Source: a virus
Virus record (IMG/VR): IMGVR_UViG_3300012920_000072
Coordinates: 1-45,811 of that record
DNA: 45,811 bases
Reading direction: 5' to 3' (one strand)
The notes below the pieces were generated by a model that did not search any database, had not been told where the DNA came from, and saw nothing but the letters and a program-made list of their open reading frames with translations. Made by a program: the position numbers and the translations under genes. Below, piece after piece: positions 25,590 through 36,700 of this stretch. Position 1 is the first letter of the stretch. The number at the start of each line of letters is the position of its first letter.

Positions 25590-25609
25590 ATCAAATAAAC
25601 AATAAGACT
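25590..25609 (+). promoter_or_regulatory. A-rich leader, second copy
   Basis: ATCAAATAAAC followed by AATAAGACT sits directly before the ATG at 25610, matching the leader at 21399-21421. In the 24-nt gap between the two giant genes there is no separate promoter box, so they are probably one unit. Confidence 0.4.
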
Positions 25610-28600
25610 ATGTTTAAACTTAAGCAACTTTTAGCTCTTTCAGCTGCCATGTTAATGTGGTTATTTGCTGATGCACAGGTTATTCAAAGGCCTAAAAACT
25701 TAGGTAGTATACAGAAGTATGAAAACGCGTTAAAGTCTACTACTGATATAAGAAAAGCAGCCATCGCTGCTGGTACAAAATCAATTCCACAATATAGCGT
25801 GCCTGTTGTAGTTCATGTTCTTCATGATTTTGATGAGGTTGACATGACCTTTAGATATCAACAACAAGAAAGAACAACTAATATTTCTACATCTCAAATT
25901 AGAAACGCTATACAAAATTTGAATGCTAGATTTAGAAATACCTGGGTTCGTAATTGGGATCCAAATGCTAATCCAGAATCAGTAGATATGGGTATTGGAT
26001 TTGAATTGGCTACAGTAGATCCTACGGGTCGTCCTACAAATGGAATTCTTAGATATGATGTAAATAATCTTGATTTCTTAACTGATGCTCAAAAACTAGA
26101 GTTCAGTAAATATGGAATCACATTTGATGGAGCTTCTTCTAATTCAGAAAATGCACTATTACAAGTTGGAACCCGAGGTGTTGATGTTGGACTTTTCCAA
26201 AATGAATTTAACTGGGATCCAAACTATTATCTTAACATATACATTATTCCAGAAGTTAACGATAGTAATGGCCAGCTTTGCGGAAATACTTATACCGTTA
26301 TTAATGGTCCGTATTCCGAAGCTTCGGCAACAAGACCGCAGAATGAAAGTATAGTAATGCAGTCTAACGCATTTGTATATGGCGGTTTTGCAGAGGGAGG
26401 TTTTATAAGGTATAATCTACCGTTAACGCAAGCAGTAGGTTGGTGGGTAGGCCTTTTACCTACATACTACAACACAACTGATTGTGCAGGAGAAGATGAC
26501 CCATACTGCGTTGAGTACCAGTGGAGAAATCCAGAATTATGTGAACAACTCGGCGACAGAGTTTGCGACACACAGCCAGATCTTAGAACATGTGGGGGTC
26601 AAGCAGGATGTAATGTATCTTTGGAAGCTCAAGGATATACTATGCCAGCTGGTTGGAGAGGATCTAGAGATAACTATATGAACGGAAGTGAATATAACCT
26701 GTACGCAAATCATTTTACAACTGGACAGAAGGAGAGGGCACTTTCTACAATGGAAACCATAAGATCGGAAATGCTTACCGCGGCGACATCTAGAACAGCT
26801 AGAATAAACGTACATGATATTTCTGTAACTCTTTCTATCGATAGATTGGAATACGACGTTTATCGTCCAGTTGCCTTTATAAACAACCAAGGCGGATTTG
26901 ATGAAGAAGATATGAATCTAACAATAGAATTAGTAGGAGGATCTTCTTATAACTTTCCTAGTTCAGTTTTAGGTAAAGCTAGAATTGGAGATGAATTACA
27001 AGTTGTTTTACCTAAGTTTATCATAGAAGACGAAGGTACACATACGTTTAGAGCAACTGTTTCTCTAGAAGGCGGAGCTGTAGATGCTTTTACAGACGAT
27101 AATACATTTGATTATGCCTTTGAAAAAGTACACGATGGAATCGTACAGTGGGATGGAACTTTTGGAAAGTATAATGGATTTGACTTTTGGATAAAGGATA
27201 ACAATATACCAGATGATCCATCTACCTCAGTTTATGACGAATCTATGGTTCTAGATGGAAGAAAGACATATCATAGCGCTACTTATTCTAAAAGAACAAA
27301 AAGGCTTTCTGAAAATTATTTTATAGGATATGGTATTAATTCAGAGGGTGTTATTATAAACCCATATTCAATTGGATTTGTAGGAGGATATGAAGATACT
27401 ACTCTAGTAAACGCAGACGGTGGTCTAACCGCAGATCAAGATTCTTTGCTAAGAGGCGGTTTTGAAGCTAGATATTATCTACCAGAGGGAGATTATACAA
27501 TGTACTATAGAGGATGGTGGGGCGCATTGAATCCCGAGGCAGCATGTATAAAATTTGGAGGTACAAACTGTTCTCAGGTTTGGGATAATTTAGCAGCAGT
27601 AGGACTAGGGTTCGGCCTTACTGGTAAGCCATTTTATAGAGACTTTAATAATGACACTCTTTTTGATTACCGAAGCTCATGTACTACTGGAGATTGTTTA
27701 GTTGAAGCTAAAGTAAACGGCGAGTCAGTATTTAATGCTAACTATTCATATCAACCAGAATATGGATATACAGGAGTTCAGCCGCCTAATACATATCCTT
27801 TTACCAGAATGGAACTATCTGATCCTAATGACCCTAGCAGTACGCTAGTAGAAGTACAATATGGAGATCAGCCTTGCTGGAATCCAGGAGTATACAACTA
27901 TAGTCGTATTGGAAACGACGGAAACCCACTTATTGGAGCCCCTATAGGATGTATTGCTAACTGGCATTATGACAGCGTGCAGTTTACAGTTACAGGTTTA
28001 GAAAATATAAGTGAAGTTACTTGTAACGATAATAATGGTGATGGTATGTGTGACGGTTACGATCCAGAAGAGTTTGTCGCAGCCGTACTTACACTAGAAG
28101 ATATTAAAGCAACTATGCATACTTTAAACCTTAGAGCTAGGGCGGTAAGTCAAGGTTTAACTCGAATAGACTCAGCTGGTTTTGAGTTAGCAACTGATAT
28201 TGCTTTCCAAAACATAGTTGTAGATACTACTAGGGCTTATAACTTTGTAAGCGATACTTATTTCCCATATAAGCCTTACTTTGATGCAACTATAGGTGGA
28301 CTAACTCCTAATACTACATATTATTATAGAGCATTTATTGTTGATAGGGGTGAAAGAGTGTATGGATTTCCAAAACAAACTGCAACCAATGCAAGCGAAT
28401 GTCCTTCAGAAACAATCGTGTATAATGGCATAACTTATGATCTCGTTAGCGTTGGAAATCAGTGTTGGTTTAATGAGGACCTTAAAACTCTTGAAGATAA
28501 CCAAGGAAACCTTCTTACTGATGTAACAGTTCATGATGGAGTTTCCTCAGTAGGTGTTCAAAATGGATATACTGCATATGGAATTCACGTTCCAGGTGGG

Positions 28601-30646
28601 ACTCCAGGCGACTATATACTTTCTCCATATTTAACACCAACATACAATCCTGATAAGTTGGATCAGGACGAAAGGAGAGACTTTTTTGAACCATTAGATA
28701 GTTTGACGGTTTATGCTAATTACAATAATGAACAGATTGTTTTTAACCAAATAGGTATTACACAATCAACATTTGAGAGCGAAGCAGTTAAAAAAGGACA
28801 CTTGTATAATTATCACGCAGCAAGAAATGAAGCAATATGTCCTGTTGGATTTAGAGTTCCTAGCGCAGCTGATTGGCAGGAATTAGAGGATTATCTAGAT
28901 CCTAATGCAACTGCTAAAATAGGTTTAGCTTCAGGTGCCGTGAATAGTGGTCTTGTAATGTTCCCTGCTGGAGTTTCTCTTAGATCTTTTATTGATCCGT
29001 TCCAACAGGATGACATTTTTTGCTGTGACTTGCTTAATTGGTGGGCTAAGTCAAGATGGGTTAACGAAGATGTTGCAGTATGGAACGACGGTAAACAAGC
29101 CGATGAACCAGAGCCAAACTTTAACGTATATCCATTTGACGGTTCTGTAAACTTTGATCCTCTAAACGACGGAAGATTCCCAACTCTTCAGATACCACAT
29201 CTTAGATTCAAAAATACAGGATGGGGATCAAATAATACTACATATGACTACGGCAGCTTTGGTCTAGGAGAAGATGAATCAGGTTATCTCTTTTTCAATC
29301 ACAACGGTATGATGCCTATACGCTGTGTTGCTACAGGTACCCCATACGTAAATGCAACTTCTGGATGTACAAATCCAGAGGCGTGTAACTATGACCAGGC
29401 AGCGTATCCAAATAACCCAGATGCATTTGAATGCATATTTAGAGATGAATGTGGCGTTTGTGATGGAGAAGGTATTCCAATAGGATTCTGTGACTGTCAA
29501 GGTAATGTAGAAGATGCATTGGGTATATGTGGAGGTACATGTCTATCTGATCTAAATAACAACTTAATATGTGATGTAGATGAGCTTAGATTTAGTCCAG
29601 CTTGCGGTAACGAGGCAGCAATAGATTACTTAGGAGACACATATACTGTTACTGGAATTGGAGATCAGTGCTGGTTTGTCGATAACTTAAATGCAACTAC
29701 ATTTAACTCAACCACGGGATACCAGCCAATAACTGAAATTACAGATAATGATGTATGGAAAGATTTAGAGTCACCTGCATATTCTACATATGATAATGAC
29801 CAAATATACGCTACGGCATATGGTCGCCTTTACAATTGGTATGCAGTAGAAACCGGAAATCTTTGTCCTGTTGGTTGGAGAGTTCCATCGGATGCTGATT
29901 GGAAAGATCTTGAAGATGCATTGGGTGTAACTGATGACCAAATTGTTAGAAAGGGTAACAGAGGAGAAGATGTAGCCGCTGGTGACATGCTTAGACAAAA
30001 CGTAGGTTTAACGTTCTTTACTTCTGTTCCAGGAGGTATAAGACTTTCAACAGATGGTTCATTTAGACAATTTGGCGATCATGCTTACTACTGGACTTCA
30101 ACTGATGCCGGCAACCCATTTTCTTCTAGAAAAAATAATGCTTATCACAGAGGCATTGCCCCGCAATCTATATCAGATGGTATTTACAGATATTCAGATA
30201 GCTGGGGAACTTCTAACTCCAAGCAACACGGCTTAAGTGTTAGATGTGTGAGAGACGCAGAAATTGAAAACCCATCACTAAGTATAGCTATAGGTACTAG
30301 AGGCAGTAATCCTACTTATGGCGCTAACGAGTTTACAATTTATGCAAGGTATGGAAAATATGTCGTAAATGGAACTGAAGAAAGCCCATCTATAAGCTTG
30401 ACAAGAGGAGAAACATATACGTTTAACATCTCAGCGCCTGGGCATCCATTTAGATTGTCTAGACTTGATCCTGGATCTGAAGGAGGATATGAAGAATATA
30501 CTTCTGGCGTAAATAAGGGCACTTATAATAGTTCAACTGGAACTGGTGCAATTACATTTACAGTTCCTGCAAATGCACCTAGCGTGATGTACTATGAGTG
30601 TGAATTGCACCCAGGTATGAGAGGAACAATAAACATTTCTGACTAA
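25610..30646 (+). CDS. Giant exported protein: inactive pappalysin-like domain, two FISUMP domains, cupredoxin-like C-terminus
   Basis: The 1678-residue protein has a signal peptide cleaved before Gln23 (LFADAQ). The pappalysin-like domain keeps VPVVVHVLHDF, YLNIYIIPEV, GDRVCDTQPD and FTTGQKERA, but the zinc motif reads QAVGWWVGLLP (from Q274) and cannot bind zinc. A CARDB-like domain follows, then FISUMP 1 (about 935-1245, GNQCWFNEDL to MPIRCVATG), a Cys-rich repeat of the GCTNPEACNYD type with DECGVCDGEG, and FISUMP 2 (about 1335-1550, GDQCWFVDNL to GLSVRCVRD). The last 110 residues form a cupredoxin-like domain with APGHPFRLS, and MYYECELHPGM near the end, so a type-1 copper ligand set (His...Cys-x2-His-x2-Met) is present. 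A terminator follows the gene. Confidence 0.9.
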   Translation: MFKLKQLLALSAAMLMWLFADAQVIQRPKNLGSIQKYENALKSTTDIRKAAIAAGTKSIPQYSVPVVVHVLHDFDEVDMTFRYQQQERTTNISTSQIRNAIQNLNARFRNTWVRNWDPNANPESVDMGIGFELATVDPTGRPTNGILRYDVNNLDFLTDAQKLEFSKYGITFDGASSNSENALLQVGTRGVDVGLFQNEFNWDPNYYLNIYIIPEVNDSNGQLCGNTYTVINGPYSEASATRPQNESIVMQSNAFVYGGFAEGGFIRYNLPLTQAVGWWVGLLPTYYNTTDCAGEDDPYCVEYQWRNPELCEQLGDRVCDTQPDLRTCGGQAGCNVSLEAQGYTMPAGWRGSRDNYMNGSEYNLYANHFTTGQKERALSTMETIRSEMLTAATSRTARINVHDISVTLSIDRLEYDVYRPVAFINNQGGFDEEDMNLTIELVGGSSYNFPSSVLGKARIGDELQVVLPKFIIEDEGTHTFRATVSLEGGAVDAFTDDNTFDYAFEKVHDGIVQWDGTFGKYNGFDFWIKDNNIPDDPSTSVYDESMVLDGRKTYHSATYSKRTKRLSENYFIGYGINSEGVIINPYSIGFVGGYEDTTLVNADGGLTADQDSLLRGGFEARYYLPEGDYTMYYRGWWGALNPEAACIKFGGTNCSQVWDNLAAVGLGFGLTGKPFYRDFNNDTLFDYRSSCTTGDCLVEAKVNGESVFNANYSYQPEYGYTGVQPPNTYPFTRMELSDPNDPSSTLVEVQYGDQPCWNPGVYNYSRIGNDGNPLIGAPIGCIANWHYDSVQFTVTGLENISEVTCNDNNGDGMCDGYDPEEFVAAVLTLEDIKATMHTLNLRARAVSQGLTRIDSAGFELATDIAFQNIVVDTTRAYNFVSDTYFPYKPYFDATIGGLTPNTTYYYRAFIVDRGERVYGFPKQTATNASECPSETIVYNGITYDLVSVGNQCWFNEDLKTLEDNQGNLLTDVTVHDGVSSVGVQNGYTAYGIHVPGGTPGDYILSPYLTPTYNPDKLDQDERRDFFEPLDSLTVYANYNNEQIVFNQIGITQSTFESEAVKKGHLYNYHAARNEAICPVGFRVPSAADWQELEDYLDPNATAKIGLASGAVNSGLVMFPAGVSLRSFIDPFQQDDIFCCDLLNWWAKSRWVNEDVAVWNDGKQADEPEPNFNVYPFDGSVNFDPLNDGRFPTLQIPHLRFKNTGWGSNNTTYDYGSFGLGEDESGYLFFNHNGMMPIRCVATGTPYVNATSGCTNPEACNYDQAAYPNNPDAFECIFRDECGVCDGEGIPIGFCDCQGNVEDALGICGGTCLSDLNNNLICDVDELRFSPACGNEAAIDYLGDTYTVTGIGDQCWFVDNLNATTFNSTTGYQPITEITDNDVWKDLESPAYSTYDNDQIYATAYGRLYNWYAVETGNLCPVGWRVPSDADWKDLEDALGVTDDQIVRKGNRGEDVAAGDMLRQNVGLTFFTSVPGGIRLSTDGSFRQFGDHAYYWTSTDAGNPFSSRKNNAYHRGIAPQSISDGIYRYSDSWGTSNSKQHGLSVRCVRDAEIENPSLSIAIGTRGSNPTYGANEFTIYARYGKYVVNGTEESPSISLTRGETYTFNISAPGHPFRLSRLDPGSEGGYEEYTSGVNKGTYNSSTGTGAITFTVPANAPSVMYYECELHPGMRGTINISD

Positions 30647-30666
30647 TTACAACTATGAAAATAAGG

Positions 30667-30694
30667 AAAGGGCCACTGGAAAGTGGCCCTTTTT
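30667..30694 (+). terminator. Intrinsic terminator between the second and third giant genes
   Basis: A perfect stem GGGCCACT / AGTGGCCC, extended by three A-T pairs, closes a GGAA loop and runs into five T residues. It ends the unit that starts at 21422. Confidence 0.92.
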
Positions 30695-30699
30695 CATTT

Positions 30700-30709
30700 G
30701 ATATATAAA
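30700..30709 (+). promoter_or_regulatory. Late-type promoter box GATATATAAA
   Basis: An exact copy directly after the terminator and 30 nt before the ATG of the 2333-residue gene. It shows that the exported-protein cluster is at least partly under the same control as the virion genes. Confidence 0.65.
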
Positions 30710-30739
30710 CCAGATAAATTTAATTAAACGTGTTTAATA

Positions 30740-33700
30740 ATGGGGAAACTAAAATACTTTTTAACAGCTATAGCATGCGTGCTATTTTCTACAGTATACT
30801 CTCAGGGTATATTTATTGACGGACAGTCAGCGCCTAATCCTTTCAGTGCAGAGCTTGCACAGATAAATGAAACTGTTGCAAATAGAATTGCAGTTAAACA
30901 GGCTTCAAAGAGAGGACTGCCTGGAAGGTCTTTTGAAGCTAATGATGTTTGGACAATACCGGTTGTTGTTCATATTGCGCATAAGGGAGGTCCTATTGAC
31001 TTTGACCTAACTGAAAATACAGAAGATGAGGCACTAAGACTCGGTAACGTTTCTAGATATCAAATTACAGGAGCTCTCGACGCATTATCTGAAAGATTTA
31101 GAGCTAGAGTAGCAGCACCTATAAGAGAGGAAAATGACTTATCTATTTACACATCAGGTCCAATAACAGAATTTGATGATAACCCGTTTTCAACTGATAT
31201 GGGTATTCAATTTCAGCTTGCTACTATTGACCCAAATGGAAATCCAACTGACGGTATAGTAAGACATGATATGTCCGGTAGCCTTGCTTTTGAATTATAT
31301 GGAGCTCTTACGGGATTTTATCAAACTAGCCCGGATTCATTGGGACATATTCAACAATCAGTTATTGACGCTTCATTAGCAGAAGGATATCCAGTTACTT
31401 GGAATCAAATGAAAGACGAATGGGCTTGGCCTTCAAACGAATATCTCAACATATACTTATCTTCTGAAATTGACGATAACGATGGTTCATGTGTAAATGC
31501 AGGAGTAAGAAGTATAGCACCTACATCACCTGTTATTGATGATTCTCAAGATTATGGATTTTTATGGGTTACTAGACTATTTACTTCAGGTAGATTTGGA
31601 ATGCAATATGGATCATCTGGTAGTGATGTTTCTAGATTTATAAAATCAACCGCTGGTCTATTTGGTCTTCTTCCTGTATGGACAGGATATACCGATTGTA
31701 ACTCTTTGATGATAGAACGAGACTCTTTGTATGGTGACGGAGTAGCAGACACTCCACCTAACGTACAGGGTTGTGGATGTGGATTTAGATGTGGAGATCC
31801 TGAAGATTTTGGATACGCAAATGGAGTTCCTGATTATAGAAACTACATGGATGGTACATGTGGTTCTCAATTTACGCCAGGACAGGTTGATAGACTTAGG
31901 GCATTTATTGAAGAATTTTGGCCTAATTTTGCCACCCCTAATAATCCTAAACTACAACAAATAGGATATTCTGACCTTGCAGTTGAGACTACAGCAGAGA
32001 GAGTCGGATATAATCTATACTATCCTACGGTTATTGTTAAAAACTTAGGAAATCAAAAAATTACAAATTGGTCTGTTAATACTGTAGTCCCTGGAACTAA
32101 TATTAGTGTAACACTTAATCAAAGTAACTTTGGTGCTATACCGGCAGGTGAGCAATTTAATTTAAAGCTTCCTGTTTTTCAGTTAACCCAGTTTAAAGAA
32201 TACGAAATAGTATCTACTGTTTCTACTGCAGGTGACGGATATTTGGCTAATAATACATTTACATATACCTTTGATAAGGTGTTTGACGCTCCGGTTACAG
32301 TAAGTTCTTCATATTTCGCATCTGGTACTTTTAGTAGAGAGCCATATCTGGGTATTGTTCCATCAGAGGGCAATGAGCTATATAGCGAATATGTTGGAAA
32401 CGGATTACAACAGGTATTTAATAGACCGACTGAAGAATCCCCGTATGGAACTCAAAACTTTTTAAAAGATCCAAGAAAAGGAAACCAGGGTAGTTTTTCA
32501 TGGTATAACGCTTACTGGAATGGCGGACAGTATGGTGCAGACTCTCTAGATCCAAGAGCTTCTTGGTCTCTTAATGCAGAACAACTAAGATCAGACTTCT
32601 CTTTAGTAGATTGGAATGATTCATTGATACTTGAAGATACTTACTATGTTACCGAAGGCCCGTGGACCATATATTTAAGAGGTATAAAGCAATGCTTAAA
32701 CTGTTTTGATTTCTGGAATGGTATTGAAAATGAAGCAGAAGAACAGCAACACTCTAACCTTGCAGATAATTTTTTCAACTGTTACGATAAAGATAAGTTA
32801 CCTTTACTCTTTGATGATGGTATTTTAGACTCTTGGTGTAACGTAGGTCTAGAATTTAATGGATCTAGCCTTTTTTATCAAGATCAAGATGACATACTAG
32901 CTAGACTACATCCAATGTGTACTGGCTCTGGTTTAGATGATTATAATGCAGGAACAGATTCTGTTCGAAACTTATTAAATGATGTTAGAAATAACCAAAG
33001 CAATCCTTTGTATAATGATGGTGCAGAAATTTTAAGACTTCGTAATGAAATAAGGGATAGAACTAGTGTTTGGCAGGGATTCTGTGGGCTTCAAAGTACT
33101 GGACAGTATTTTACTGTTGCTAAGACTCCATTTGATCCTAATATAACCGCAAGTTCTATAGAAACTTTAGATGATGGTTCTATTAAGATAAATCCTTGGT
33201 TCAAGTATAATGTCACTGCGTCTCAGTCAAACCCATATCAGGCAGCTTCATGTTTGGCCGGTGGAGCACAGGGCGACGGTGTATGTCAAAACTTAGGAGC
33301 TACTAATTATAATACAGATCTTTCGTTAGGATATGTTTATCAGAGAAATGAAAGACAGCTTCACGTTACTGCTCAAATTAATAACCCTGGATTCTATAAC
33401 ATAGATTCTATGAGATTCGAGTTAAGTACAGATGCTAATTTTACGCCCGGAAACACGGAGGTTATAAATTTAAGAGCAAACCATATAGGAAATAGAAATA
33501 TGGGACTTTTAGCAGCTGATCAAAAACACGGTACTATACTTCCTATTACAGTCGGTGTTTTTGAAGATTTAGCACCAGGTACAACATATTATTACAGAGT
33601 TATAGCAGGTAATGAGACAATAGGAGATCAATTTACGACGATTGGATATAGTTGTGAAGGCATTGGTGATTCTATCACCTTTGCTGGTGTAACTTATGAT

Positions 33701-36700
33701 GTGGTTAGTATTGGAGATCAATGTTGGTTTGCTAGAGACTTGGCAACTAATCAATTTGCTAATGGAGATCCAATACAAAGCGGTTCTTCTACTTCACATC
33801 CTAGGGATTGGGCCGATGATTGGATTGAAACGATGGATAATGACCCAACTGTTCCACTTCAAGTTACTCCAAGGCCTAGATATAATGGAGATGACGTCTC
33901 TGATAGAGGTAGCTTGTATAATTACGCTGCGATTCAAGATGATAGAGGTATATGCCCAATTGGATGGAGAGTCCCTTCTCAACATGACGTAAACGAGCTT
34001 TACGATGAAGTTAGAGAGATTTACGGTACTAATGATCCAAAGGTCCTTAAACACGCGTTATATGACTTTGACCATGAAGACGCTATTTCTCAATTTACAA
34101 ATGGATTAGGATTTAAGTTTAGGGCGGCTAATCACCCTTCATTTAAGTCTTTTGAAAACATACCTAATAGAACGTGGATGACAGATGGGTCTTCTCCATG
34201 GACCGGCAACGAAGCATGGTTACAGTCAAAAGTAGATTCACTATATCCTGGTGAAAACTACCTGATTGACGCACATGCGTTAGGTAGATATGAAAAGCAA
34301 GTAGCTTATAATAGCCAATTCTATATCCCTGGATTTACTGAAGAAACAGCGAATGACATTTCATCTATTGGATTATTAAATAGCATTCATCAACAGTATA
34401 ACTTTACAGGTGGATTAAATCCAGATGCCGCCCTAGATTGGGCAGGACGCTCTGGTGTATCTGTTTATGGAGTGGAACCGTCTAAGCGACGTACTGACCT
34501 TGGTGGGTGTAGTACTCCATTCCCTCCTTTGACTTATGAAGACGCTATTTCTCAAGGATGTGGAGATTGTCCATACCCGCCCACCCGCATGTGTAGATTT
34601 ATGGGAACGGGTAGCTGGCTTGAGCCCTTCGAGAACACAACTTACTGGAGACTTATGGGACTACACCCTAGCGTTCTTGATGCATCTGGAAATCCAGCAC
34701 CAGATACTTCGTATACTAATGTATCTACAGATCCGCATTACATGTATAATGAAAAGTACTTTAGAAAAGCACACGATGAGTATGCTGGATATCCTCTACG
34801 CAAAGGATATGACTTTACAGATGCAATGTGGATTTCAGACTCATATAAAGACCACAGAAAAGAACTATGGTTATTCCATCCTGGTAAAATAGCTAATGAA
34901 GAAACACCTATACAGAGGATTTCAACTAATTCTCCAGTATATTGGGATTCTGTTTACCATCATTATAAAGACCCTGATGTATTAAACGGTCTATTTAATG
35001 AAAAAGTTTTAAGGCCGCTTGAATATGTTGACGAATTTACTTATGGTGAACTACAGAGAATTGGAAGGGTTCAAAAGAGACTGTTTGTATATGATGGATG
35101 GGAGTGGTCAGGATTTCCAAGAGAGCTAACATATAACCCAGATTACTATTACAATCCTAGTTATGTACAATACGAAGGTCTTCCAGGTCCTTCTTCATAT
35201 GACTTTACTTATGTAATGTATAATGACCGTGGTGTTTCTGGTGATAGATTTGGATGGAGAACTAATAATCAAACTCCAATTAATAGAGATGACATAAACA
35301 TGTTTAATGTTCCAGAGGGACAAAACTATATGCCATATTCTAATAACGTAGGCGCAACTCCTACGGATTCTACTGACTGGCGTACTTACTGGAGAAATTC
35401 TAGCTTCAGTGGATCAGCAGCTAACACATGGGCTCAGGCTCCTAAGCTATCAGATGGAGTTGATGGTCATTACCTATCAAACGATGAACAGGCTATAGCA
35501 GAGTCTGCATTTATGGGACTAAGAACAAGATGTGTTACTGGTGGAACCTCAGTTCCAGATATAAACCTAAATCAGGGAACTCTACACAGTAGAAAGTGTA
35601 CGTTTGCTGATACTTTAAAATGGGGATATAACGCAGGTTTAACATATAACCCAGGACAGGCAAATGAAGTTACTGTTCAGGGAAGCCCTTCACATCTTCC
35701 ATTTGGTGGTGTATTCACGTACGAAGAAGGTACTGAAACTTTTGTAACTTCTCAGGGACAAACGCGTACAGTATTGGGTAAAAATACTAGGGACATTATT
35801 GATGAAGATTTTGGTTTTTCTGGATGGTATTTTAGTAGTCCACCTAGTGAGTTTTCGGACCAATCTCAACGTGTACAGTGTCTATCTTGGAATACACCAT
35901 GTAACTTTAACTTAGCACTTCAAGAAGAGCCTGTTGATTCAGAAGGATTTGAACTAGATATTCTAAGAGACAACGACGTCTTCATCGCTGACGCATGTGG
36001 AGATTGTGCAGAATTATCAGAGTTCTTTACTAATATTGAACAAGGTTATTGCGACTGTGATGGTAATACAGTAGATGCATTAGGTATCTGTGGTGGAGAT
36101 TGTGAATCAGATGAAAACGATAATGCGATATGTGACTTTATAGAATCTACATATCAAGAGGGATGTGGTGATATAACTTCAGTTAATTATAATGGACACG
36201 AATATGACGTTGTAAATCTAGGTTCTCAATGTTGGTTTGCAGAAAATCTAAGAACCCAGTTATTTAGAGATGGTGAATTTATACCAGAGGTACAAGTTGC
36301 TTCTTCTTGGACTGGCCTAGAAACGCCAGCTAGGGCGGCATATGAAAACCTAAGTTCTAATTTTGAAGACTACGGATGGCTATACAACTGGTACGCTGTA
36401 GAAACTGGAAAATTATGTCCAGATGGATGGCATGTTCCTTCAGATGACGATTGGAAGGATCTTGAAAGAATTCTAGGCATGAGTGAAAATGAGGTAATTC
36501 GTATGTCATTTAGAGGAACCGAAGAATTAATAGGTTCTCGTGTTAAGCCAGGTGGACTTACTTCGTTTAACTTAGAACCAGGTGGCCTAAGAGTAGGACG
36601 TTCTGGTCTATTTAAAGAAGGAGAAGAAGGAGGATACTTCTGGACTTCTACCCCATCAAATGACAGAAGAGCTTCTAGAAAAGGAACAGCTATACATAGA

